Positions 16,216 to 23,227 of a DNA stretch of 53,367 nucleotides are shown here, in pieces. The notes below the pieces were generated by a model. The model was not told where the DNA came from, did no database searches, and worked only from the letters and a program-made list of their open reading frames with translations. The position numbers and the translations under genes were made by a program. The first letter of the stretch is position 1, and each line of letters starts with the position of its first letter. This stretch comes from Deltaproteobacteria bacterium (lineage in GTDB: Bacteria > Desulfobacterota > Binatia > UBA1149 > JAJCZL01), in assembly GCA_029262415.1 (NCBI GenBank), contig JAJCZL010000001.1, positions 1 to 53,367 of the forward strand, in the 5' to 3' direction.

Positions 16216-18000
16216 TCAATCCCCTACGGGGAGCCAAGGCGGTCGCATGTCCTTCGGGTCGATACCGGCGACGACCGTAGGCGCCTTCATCGCGTCGCGC
16301 CGGAAAGGCTCGCCGAGTTCCTGGTTGAGGATGACTTCGATGAACGTCGTCACACCGTTGCTCTGTTCCTTGCAGGCGACGCCCAGCGCCGCAGTCATCT
16401 CGGCCTGCGTCTTCACCACGACGCCCTTCAACCCGCAGCCTTCGGCGACCTTCGCGTAGCTCACCTGCGGATCGAGCTCGGTGCCCACGAAGTTGTCGTT
16501 GTACCAGAGCGTCGTGTTTCGCTTCTCGGCGCCCCACTGGTAGTTGCGGAAGACGATCATCGTGATCGGCGGCCATTCGTCACGCCCGATGGAGGTCATC
16601 TCGTTCATCGAGATCCCGAATGCGCCGTCGCCGGCGAAGCCGACCACGGGAACCTCGGGGCAGCCGATCTTGGCCCCGATGATCGACGGGAATCCGTATC
16701 CGCACGGGCCGAAGAGACCGGGTGCCAGATACTTGCGCCCCTCCTCGAAGGTCGGGTAGGCGTTGCCGATCGCGCAGTTGTTGCCGATATCCGACGAGAT
16801 GATCGCGTCCTTCGGGAGCGCTTCCATGATCGCGCGCCACGCCTGACGCGCGGACATACGATCGGGGTCGCGATCGCGCGCGCGCTCGTTCCAGGTCGTG
16901 CCCGGATCGTCGTCCTCGTGGTCCATCTCGGCGAGCGTCGCCTGCCACCCGGCCCTGGTCGTGCGAACGAGATCCTCCCGGTCGCTCCGTCCCGGATCGC
17001 CCGCGCTGTCGCCGAGCTGCGCCAGGATTTGCTCGGCGACCTGGCGCGCGTCGCCCTCGATGCCGACGGCGACCCGCTTGGTGAGGCCAATGCGGTCGGC
17101 GTTGATGTCGACCTGGATGATCTTGGCCTCGGTCGGCCAGTAGTCGATGCCGTAGCACGGCAGTGTCGAAAAGGGATTCAGCCGGGTGCCGAGAGCGAGT
17201 ACGACATCCGCCTTGGAGATCAATTCCATGGCCGCCTTCGATCCGTTGTAGCCGAGCGGACCGCACGAGAGCGAATGGCTCCCCGGGAAGGCGTCATTGT
17301 GTTGATAGTTGCAGCAGACCGGCGCGCTCAGCCGTTCGGCGAGCGCCTGAGAAGCCGGAATGCCGCCGCCGAGAATCACGCCGGCACCGTTCAGAATGAC
17401 CGGGAACTCGGCCGCTGAGAGCAGAGCAGCGGCATCGGCGATCGCCTGCGCGCCACCCGCAGGTCGTTCGAAGCGCACGACCTGCGGCAACTCGATATCG
17501 ATGATCTGCGTCCAGAAGTCGCGGGGCACGTTGATCTGAGCCGGAGCCGAGAGACGCCAGGCCTTGAGGATCACGCGGTTCAACACCTCTGCGATACGCG
17601 AGGGATTGCGAACCTCTTCCTGGTAACAGACCATGTCCCGGAAGGTCGCCAGCTGTTCCACTTCCTGGAATCCGCCCTGGCCGATTGTCTTGTTGGCTGC
17701 CTGCGGCGTGACCAACAGCATGGGTGTGTGGTTCCAGTAGGCCGTCTTGATTGGCGTAACGAAGTTGGTGATGCCGGGGCCGTTCTGGGCGATCGCCATG
17801 CCCATCTTCCCGCTCGCGCGCGTGTAGCCGTCGCAGATGAACCCGCCGTTGGTTTCGTGCGCGACGTCCCAGAACGTGATGCCCGCTTTGGGGAATAGAT
17901 CGGAGATCGGCATGAACGCCGACCCGATGATGCCGAACGAGTGCTCGATCCCGTGCATCTGCAATACCTTCACGAAAGCCTCTTCCGTGGTCATCTTCAT
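16216..18000 (-). CDS. xsc: Sulfoacetaldehyde acetyltransferase (thiamine-diphosphate enzyme)
   Basis: 594 residues, the usual Xsc length. Xsc converts sulfoacetaldehyde and phosphate to acetyl phosphate and sulfite, the desulfonation step of taurine, isethionate and related C2-sulfonate breakdown. The N-terminus MKMTTEEAFVKVLQMHGIEH, the catalytic Glu (E49 in AHETNGG), GQGGFQEVEQ, NPFSTLPCYGIDYWP, the cofactor motif GDGAFGI...RNYQWG and the ending NQELGEPFRRDAMK distinguish it from acetolactate synthases. ATG at 17998-18000 has AGGAGA nearby (18009-18014). The usual partner pta and taurine aminotransferase or dehydrogenase genes are absent nearby. It stands alone, facing the tRNA-Met gene, consistent with acquisition as a cargo gene. 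Confidence 0.93.
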   Translation of the reverse strand: MKMTTEEAFVKVLQMHGIEHSFGIIGSAFMPISDLFPKAGITFWDVAHETNGGFICDGYTRASGKMGMAIAQNGPGITNFVTPIKTAYWNHTPMLLVTPQAANKTIGQGGFQEVEQLATFRDMVCYQEEVRNPSRIAEVLNRVILKAWRLSAPAQINVPRDFWTQIIDIELPQVVRFERPAGGAQAIADAAALLSAAEFPVILNGAGVILGGGIPASQALAERLSAPVCCNYQHNDAFPGSHSLSCGPLGYNGSKAAMELISKADVVLALGTRLNPFSTLPCYGIDYWPTEAKIIQVDINADRIGLTKRVAVGIEGDARQVAEQILAQLGDSAGDPGRSDREDLVRTTRAGWQATLAEMDHEDDDPGTTWNERARDRDPDRMSARQAWRAIMEALPKDAIISSDIGNNCAIGNAYPTFEEGRKYLAPGLFGPCGYGFPSIIGAKIGCPEVPVVGFAGDGAFGISMNEMTSIGRDEWPPITMIVFRNYQWGAEKRNTTLWYNDNFVGTELDPQVSYAKVAEGCGLKGVVVKTQAEMTAALGVACKEQSNGVTTFIEVILNQELGEPFRRDAMKAPTVVAGIDPKDMRPPWLPVGD

Positions 18001-18521
18001 GGCTTCATCTCCTGATCGCGATTCATGGCGGTGTTGGACGGCCGCGGCAGACCGGCGTGACGAGCACGTCGATCGGACGCGCCGGGGAACCAGCCAGTAT
18101 AGCCATCCGGGCTGGGCGGCTCCACAGGAGCGGCGACTGTGCCAGCCGGCAGGTCACGCGAGAACCCTCGCCGTCTCCCGCGCGATCAGGCGTTGCGGCT
18201 AGGGCTTACAAACGCCCATGCCGAAGTATTGCCCAACGTCCGAGAAGGTCTTTTACCAAAACTAGCGGCTTGGTGCACGCGCCGACGGGGTGGGGCGGTG
18301 CCTATCGACGGCTGAGCAGTGCCGTGCCCTGGCATCGAGAAGAGTCTCGTCTGGGAGTCCGAGAATATCCTTTGGCTCTGCGTCAGCGGGCCTATATCGG
18401 CGTGGTGTTTGTGGAAACCAGCCTCGAACGCGTGAACAGTAATCCGATACTCATCGACGTTCTTGCCGCGAAGCACTGACTCGTCTGGACGCACGCATGC
18501 TGGAGCAGAGGGCGGTGCGGC
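18001..18521. other. Non-coding stretch between xsc and the metallo-beta-lactamase gene
   Basis: 521 bp. It holds the xsc ribosome-binding site (18009-18014) and repeat copy A (18220-18309). Short open frames on both strands show no family-like content, and I call no gene. The stretch looks like decayed accessory DNA. Confidence 0.5.
18220..18309. repeat. Diverged ~90-bp direct repeat, copy A
   Basis: This aligns with 19699-19789 in the same orientation. In the core (from CCGAGAAGGTC to TGGGGCGGTGCC) I count about 49 matches in 63 by hand, with GCGGCTTG and CGGGGTGGGG intact in both; both copies end in TATCGACGG. It lies between xsc and the metallo-beta-lactamase gene. Remnant of a mobile element end or of a duplicated non-coding segment. 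Confidence 0.6.
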
Positions 18522-19475
18522 TCAGCCGCGCCGGCGGAGCTCTTCCATCAATGCAAACAGTTCGATCGTGTTGGCAGGCTCGTCGCTGCCGCTGTATTCA
18601 CGGAAGAGGGTATCGACATTGATGGCAATCCGCTCTGAGTCGATCCAGCTATCAAAGTCGGTGATCGCGATGTCGAACGCGGCGTCTCTCACGGACATGC
18701 CGGCATCGAAACGCTTGCGTGCCTCGGCATCGATGTAGCGCAGGTAGTCCTGTACCCGTCGAACGCCGTTTGTATCCGTGATCGGGCCATGCCCGGGTAC
18801 GATCACGTCCGCCTGCATGTCGATAATCCTGTCGCAGGCGCGTATCCAGTTGGCGACGGGGCCTGCCCACATCAACGGCGTGCCATCTATGAACAGGATG
18901 TCGCCCGTGAACACGGTCGCCTCGTCGGGGACATATACCAGCACGTCGCCACCGGTGTGTGCCGGGCCGACCTCGATCAGGTTGACCTTCTTGTTACCGA
19001 CCGTGAGCGCCAGTTCGCCGCTGAATGTGCGGGTGGGCAGCTTCTCTGCCACATCGTTGAAATTGAACGGGCCGAAGACATCCAACACATACTCACCGGC
19101 AAGGCCCAGGTTGGGGGCGGCGGCCATGAATCCCTGCATGGCGTTGGCATCAAACGCTTCCATTTCACGCGCACTCGCATCCGATGCGATGATCTCGGCT
19201 TTGGTACAAAGGCCGTTGCCGTGTGTGTGATCGCCGTTGGCGTGCGTGTTCACGACGGTATCGATGGCCTCTGCACGGACGCCGGAAGCATCGGCCATCG
19301 CTGCCAGCATGTCCCGGGTCAGGCTGGCATCGAAGAGCGTGTCGACCAGCAGTGAGCGATCGCCATCGACAATGAGCCCGGCATTGGACCAACCCCATCC
19401 GCCATCCGGCTGCAGCCATGCGTAGATGCCGTTACCGGTTTCGTGCAAGCCCTTTTCATAGTTCCATCGACTCAT
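18522..19475 (-). CDS. Metallo-beta-lactamase-fold hydrolase
   Basis: 317 residues. The metal motif is H78-A-N-G-D82-H83 in VNTHANGDHTHGN, with the later metal ligands in VGPAHTGGDVLVYVP and the VFTGDILFIDG block; PGHGPITDTNGV lies further on. The start ATG (19473-19475) has GGAGAGA six bases upstream; the open frame extends further, but that part is not family-like and overlaps the neighbouring gene. Enzymes of this fold act as thiolesterases, lactonases, sulfatases or beta-lactamases; the substrate cannot be named. It follows the amidohydrolase remnant by 13 bp, so both once formed an operon. It ends at 18522, after copy A of the repeat. Confidence 0.88.
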   Translation of the reverse strand: MSRWNYEKGLHETGNGIYAWLQPDGGWGWSNAGLIVDGDRSLLVDTLFDASLTRDMLAAMADASGVRAEAIDTVVNTHANGDHTHGNGLCTKAEIIASDASAREMEAFDANAMQGFMAAAPNLGLAGEYVLDVFGPFNFNDVAEKLPTRTFSGELALTVGNKKVNLIEVGPAHTGGDVLVYVPDEATVFTGDILFIDGTPLMWAGPVANWIRACDRIIDMQADVIVPGHGPITDTNGVRRVQDYLRYIDAEARKRFDAGMSVRDAAFDIAITDFDSWIDSERIAINVDTLFREYSGSDEPANTIELFALMEELRRRG

Positions 19476-19488
19476 GCTGTCTCTCCAC

Positions 19489-19731
19489 TCAGATCCGGTA
19501 GATACGCGCCGCGGTGCCATAGAACATGGCGTCTTTCTCGCTCTCAGGGAATCCTGCCACGATCTTCTTGAGTGCGTTGTACAGCACCGCGTAGGACAGT
19601 GAGCGCTTGTCGACCGGAAAGGTCGATTCGAACATGCACCGATCGGGGCCGAAGCATTCGATTGTGTGCAGGTGGGGAAGGGCATTCAAGCGCCTCTCGC
19701 GAAGTATCGTGACAACAACCGATAAGATCAT
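19489..19731 (-). pseudogene. Amidohydrolase (TIM-barrel) 3' remnant
   Basis: About the last 60 residues are clearly the C-terminal end of an amidohydrolase-2 family protein: FGPDRCMFESTFPVDK, then SYAVLYNALKKIVAGF and KDAMFYGTAARIYRI. Full-length members have roughly 300 residues, so about four fifths of the gene is missing. The break lies next to repeat copy B (19699-19789), and the first residues of the open frame are not family-like. This is most simply a gene cut by insertion or recombination. It sits directly upstream of the metallo-beta-lactamase gene. Confidence 0.8.
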
Positions 19732-19789
19732 TTACGTAAACTGGCGGCTTGACGCACGTGCCGGCGGGGTGGGGTGGCTACGTATCGAC
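19699..19789. repeat. Diverged ~90-bp direct repeat, copy B
   Basis: Partner of 18220-18309 in the same orientation. It abuts the broken 5' end of the amidohydrolase remnant. The two copies enclose the metallo-beta-lactamase gene and the remnant (about 1.4 kb). Divergence of roughly one base in five indicates an old duplication. Confidence 0.6.
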
Positions 19790-20009
19790 GGTACAGCACA
19801 GCCATTTTCTCCCCGTCGAGCAGGCGAGCTACGAATCTGAGTCTCTCATCCCTGGGTTTACACTCTTTCCAAGGCATTCAGGGGCCTCCCCAAATGCGCT
19901 AATGTGTAAACCATGTCTCCGGTATAGTCCGTAAGGCATCTCTCGGGTACGACACCCCGTCACATGCACGTGCTCAGCGACCGGGGCGGATCCTCTCCTG
20001 CGAACGCCG
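19790..20009. other. Non-coding gap before the secreted hydrolase gene
   Basis: It contains the 9-bp inverted repeat (19855-19912) and the region past the hydrolase stop codon. No gene is seen. No hairpin with a T-run was found downstream of the hydrolase. Confidence 0.45.
19855..19912. repeat. Perfect 9-bp inverted repeat, insertion-sequence-end-like
   Basis: GGTTTACAC at 19855-19863 and GTGTAAACC at 19904-19912 are exact inverse copies 40 bases apart. The second is followed by ATGTCTCCGGTATAG, resembling terminal sequences of some IS elements. No transposase frame is present. With copy B and the truncated gene next to it, an IS relic is plausible. Confidence 0.4.
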
Positions 20010-22985
20010 CTAGGGCGTGTTGCGAGTGAGGAAATCGAGCAGCGGTGCGTACACGTTGTTGTGCGCGGGATCATCCGGTGCCGTGAGTACGTCAATGTGC
20101 GCATAGCCCTCGCTCAGATGTGCCTCGAAGCCTCCGTCCGGCCCACCATACACAGTCTGGACGTTCAGGGGATTAACGATGCGCGGCGTGCCGTTGCAGG
20201 TCGGCGCCGTGCATGGTCCGATCGCTTCTGCGAAGGCTTTGAACGAGCCGGGTGTCGGTGCAAGACCGTTTGTACCGCCGAACGCGATGACGGGGATATC
20301 GATGCCGCCGGCCTCGGTCAGGTTCTCAATGTCCGCGCGTCCGCGTCCCACCGATAGCGGAGTCGTGTCCATGCCGCCGAGTTCGGCGGTAACGCCCAGC
20401 CCCGAGGATGCGAAGTACCAATCTCCGAAGTTTGAAGCTTCGGCACGAATCAAACTGAACATTGTTTCGATCGGCGTAACCTCGATTTCCACGCCGGTAA
20501 CGAGGTCGGGGATGAAGTAAGGGCCTCCATTGTCGGGCGTCGCCTGCGAAGGCATCGGATCGCTGACGCTGATCCATTCGCGCACGGGATCAAAGCCCGC
20601 TGCGCCCGCTACCAGGAAGTCGAATCCGGGGATCACCACGTTGTTGCCGTTGTTGGTAAAGCCCATCGACACACGGAAGGCCGGCTGCGGTGAAAAATCG
20701 TCGTCGAGGAAAAGGCCGAGAGCGGCTTCGGTCGTGGTCGGTGCGAGTGCCCCCAGCAGCCCGAGTCCCGACACCAGATCGACGGCGGCGCCGGAACCGA
20801 AGTCTTGCTGGACCAGCGTCTGGGAGTCGGGCGTCACGCGCCCCTGGATAGCGGTGATGTCGCCGGCCGCCTGAATCTGTGGGGTGACCGTGGAGAACGG
20901 TCCGACCGCGGCGCCCGTGTATGCCTCGACGGGCTCGACGCATTTGCTTGTCAGCGCCCCGGCGGTCGGTGCCACCGCGACGCAATCGGCATTGGTGACA
21001 CACGGGGTGCCGTCGACACAGCTGGGAGCGCCGGTAAGGACGGCGTTGTAGAGACCGCCGTCGGCGCGCGCAATGACCAAGTCGAGTTCGTCGTCAGTCG
21101 GTGTAGCCGTGGCCGCAGAGCCGAACAGCGCGCCGCCTTCCATCAAAACCAAACCGGCCACCTTGCTGTGACCCGCAACGACACCGGCGCCGGTATCAAA
21201 GTCGGTCGATGCGTAGCGCGCGGTGAAGGTCGTTCCCAACGAGTGACCGCCAAGGAACACTGTTGGTGCACCCGGCAACGCGGTGGCGGCGTCGACGACT
21301 GCGTCGATGTCGCGCGCGAATACATTCGGCGTAAAGTTGGCGACGAAGGCAACGTCCGGGCCTGCGTGAAATACTCCGCGTCGTGACAGGCGCGGATCGA
21401 GGCTGAGGCCGATTTCACTGCCGAAGAACCAATCGAGCCCCAGTAACGGATCCTGTTCGGTTTCCGCCAGGATGACTCCCTCGAGGTCTTCGAGTTGGTT
21501 GGTGCGACGATCGAAGGCCCAGACCTCCAAGGCGAGCCCCGCTTCGCCGGCCGCTTTCTCGACCATCACTTCGGCGAAGTACTTGAAAGACTGTGCGCCG
21601 GCGGCGAATCCGGGAATCATCACGAGCACCGCGTCGGGATCACCGGCACCGGGTGCGAAATAACGCGTGTAAGTAGCGTTGTTCAGATCAAAGATCGTCG
21701 TCCCAAATCGGGTCTCGAGCGTGCTGCCCGGAGCCACCGCGTTTGTCGGCGTGCCGTCGGGGGTGTCGGCCGGCGCAGCGCCGCTGGCAATCGTAACCGT
21801 TTCGGAATCGGTCGGCCCGATCACGCAATCGTTGGTGCAGGTGTCGAGCGGGTCGCGGTCGCCGTCATCACAGCTTTCGCCGTCTTCGACGATACGGTTG
21901 CCGCAAAAAGGAAGGCAGACCTCATCCTCACCGGCCAAGACACCCGCATCTGAGAACAACGCGCAGCTTCGTGGCTGAACCGAACCGATCTCGCGCAACA
22001 CGGAAACTTTCGAGCCTCCGGTCGCACATGTGCGGACATCTGCGGCGTTGGTTGCAGCGGGGCAGGTCTGCGCGAAACCGAGAGCTGATTGCAGATCGGC
22101 GAGTGCGACACCGCCGCAAGCCGCATCAATCGCCGTGTCGGTCTTGGCATCCTGGGCCGAGATCTTCGAGCTGAGCGCTGCACACTTCGCATCGGCTTTC
22201 GCGGCGCACGCAGCTGTGGTCGTCGCATCGGCCTCGCCACGTTCCTCTGCCACGGTGCAGGCGAAGAATCCGTCCGAGCAACCTAATAAACCCTTGGCCC
22301 GAGTTGCAGCTGACTTGGCGAGGTTCTTCGTTAGAGTTTTCTGGCAAACATTCAGCTCCTTGGCCGGTGCACCTGCGAGCGCGGGCGATGGTGCGCGGAC
22401 CTCTAAGCAGGGAAAAGTACCCGCTGGAAGAGCGGCCTGAACTCCAGCCTCGGTGAGGACTTCGTATGCGCGCGGAATAACCTGCTCGAGGATTTCGTCA
22501 CCGCGGCAAACTATCGCTGCCGTGATGCACGAGGCAAGAGCGTCTTCGCCGATGATCGACTCGGGCGGCGAGAAGGCTGCGCAAGACTGCTCGACGTCGC
22601 GGAATCCGAGGCCTGATACCCGCGCTCTGAACTGGGTCTGGCTTAAGGCCAGGCACTGCTTCTTGTTCGCAGCCTTGGTAATCTTGGCCGGAAGCTTATC
22701 GACAACCTTAGCTATCTTAGCGGTACATTTGAGGGTCGGCTTTGCGGCACAACCGGCGAAGCTCCCTCCGCCGGTTTCCTCGGCGATCTTACACTCGAGC
22801 AGGTCTCCGGCGCATGCGAGTTTCGACTTGAGCAGCGATTTAGCGAGTTTTTGCCCGCCCTTATTCAGGCCTTTTTGGCAAGCAGAGAAATCCTTCGCGA
22901 CCGCCGAATGTCCAACGGTGGGCAAAGACGCCAGTCCGAAAGCCGCCGCCACCGTAGCTAGGAGTAATACTCGATTGTGTTCCAT
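20010..22985 (-). CDS. Large secreted alpha/beta-hydrolase with cysteine-rich N-terminal modules
   Basis: 991 residues from ATG at 22983-22985, preceded by GGAGAG. A signal peptide (1-28) is followed by two related cysteine-rich modules, each opening with x-CQK-x3-K (C36 and C214) and containing an ECKIAEE or ACTVAEE segment. A Myxococcus-type cysteine-rich repeat (DUF4215 type) spans residues ~356-387: CGNRIVEDGESCDDGD. The C-terminal ~560 residues form an alpha/beta-hydrolase with nucleophile S582 in GGHSLGT and a likely catalytic histidine in the late EGYAHIDVL. The protein is exported and disulfide-rich, probably outer-surface or secreted. A lipase, esterase or depolymerase role is possible; the substrate is unknown. 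Confidence 0.82.
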   Translation of the reverse strand: MEHNRVLLLATVAAAFGLASLPTVGHSAVAKDFSACQKGLNKGGQKLAKSLLKSKLACAGDLLECKIAEETGGGSFAGCAAKPTLKCTAKIAKVVDKLPAKITKAANKKQCLALSQTQFRARVSGLGFRDVEQSCAAFSPPESIIGEDALASCITAAIVCRGDEILEQVIPRAYEVLTEAGVQAALPAGTFPCLEVRAPSPALAGAPAKELNVCQKTLTKNLAKSAATRAKGLLGCSDGFFACTVAEERGEADATTTAACAAKADAKCAALSSKISAQDAKTDTAIDAACGGVALADLQSALGFAQTCPAATNAADVRTCATGGSKVSVLREIGSVQPRSCALFSDAGVLAGEDEVCLPFCGNRIVEDGESCDDGDRDPLDTCTNDCVIGPTDSETVTIASGAAPADTPDGTPTNAVAPGSTLETRFGTTIFDLNNATYTRYFAPGAGDPDAVLVMIPGFAAGAQSFKYFAEVMVEKAAGEAGLALEVWAFDRRTNQLEDLEGVILAETEQDPLLGLDWFFGSEIGLSLDPRLSRRGVFHAGPDVAFVANFTPNVFARDIDAVVDAATALPGAPTVFLGGHSLGTTFTARYASTDFDTGAGVVAGHSKVAGLVLMEGGALFGSAATATPTDDELDLVIARADGGLYNAVLTGAPSCVDGTPCVTNADCVAVAPTAGALTSKCVEPVEAYTGAAVGPFSTVTPQIQAAGDITAIQGRVTPDSQTLVQQDFGSGAAVDLVSGLGLLGALAPTTTEAALGLFLDDDFSPQPAFRVSMGFTNNGNNVVIPGFDFLVAGAAGFDPVREWISVSDPMPSQATPDNGGPYFIPDLVTGVEIEVTPIETMFSLIRAEASNFGDWYFASSGLGVTAELGGMDTTPLSVGRGRADIENLTEAGGIDIPVIAFGGTNGLAPTPGSFKAFAEAIGPCTAPTCNGTPRIVNPLNVQTVYGGPDGGFEAHLSEGYAHIDVLTAPDDPAHNNVYAPLLDFLTRNTP

Positions 22986-23017
22986 TCGCTCTCCGTGCGG
23001 CAAGCGCCGCGGATCCC

Positions 23018-23061
23018 ATTGTAAACCTTGCCAGTCAACACACCGATGGTGTGTATGTCAA
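23018..23061 (-). promoter_or_regulatory. Candidate promoter and operator palindrome for the secreted hydrolase
   Basis: On the minus strand TACAAT (23018-23023) is a good -10, 32 bases before the hydrolase ATG. Seventeen bases upstream lies a poor -35 (TCGGTG), inside the perfect palindrome ACACACC-GAT-GGTGTGT (23038-23054). TTGACA (minus strand, 23056-23061) and TTGACT (23033-23038) flank it. A regulator binding the palindrome could act on the hydrolase and the divergent dockerin gene. Inference. Confidence 0.4.
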
Positions 23062-23227
23062 CGCAGATTAACAACAGGTTTCACTGTGATGCCCGGGTCC
23101 GGGTCGCCTAGAAATTCGCTTTCACCCATGCGAGTCCACTATTCTCCACGCATATGGGCCCTTTCATTCGGACTTGACGCAGGCTAGCTATACGGAGCCG
23201 CACCGACCTGATGGCGCCCGACTGCGT

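Noticed and set aside
16183-17418. Long open frame on the plus strand opposite xsc (411 codons)
   Set aside because: It mirrors the codon pattern of xsc, has no family features, and xsc is unmistakable on the other strand.
16216-18000. Acetolactate synthase annotation for the thiamine enzyme
   Set aside because: Length, N-terminus and multiple internal blocks match sulfoacetaldehyde acetyltransferase, and no ilvN-type small subunit follows.
18186-18494. 102-codon frame on the minus strand near repeat copy A
   Set aside because: It has no ribosome-binding site or family-like sequence and runs through the repeat; treated as non-coding.
18940-18960. Ten-base match to the tRNA 3' end (CGTCGCCACC) as an attachment site
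   Set aside because: It lies in the metallo-beta-lactamase coding region and does not extend into the T arm.
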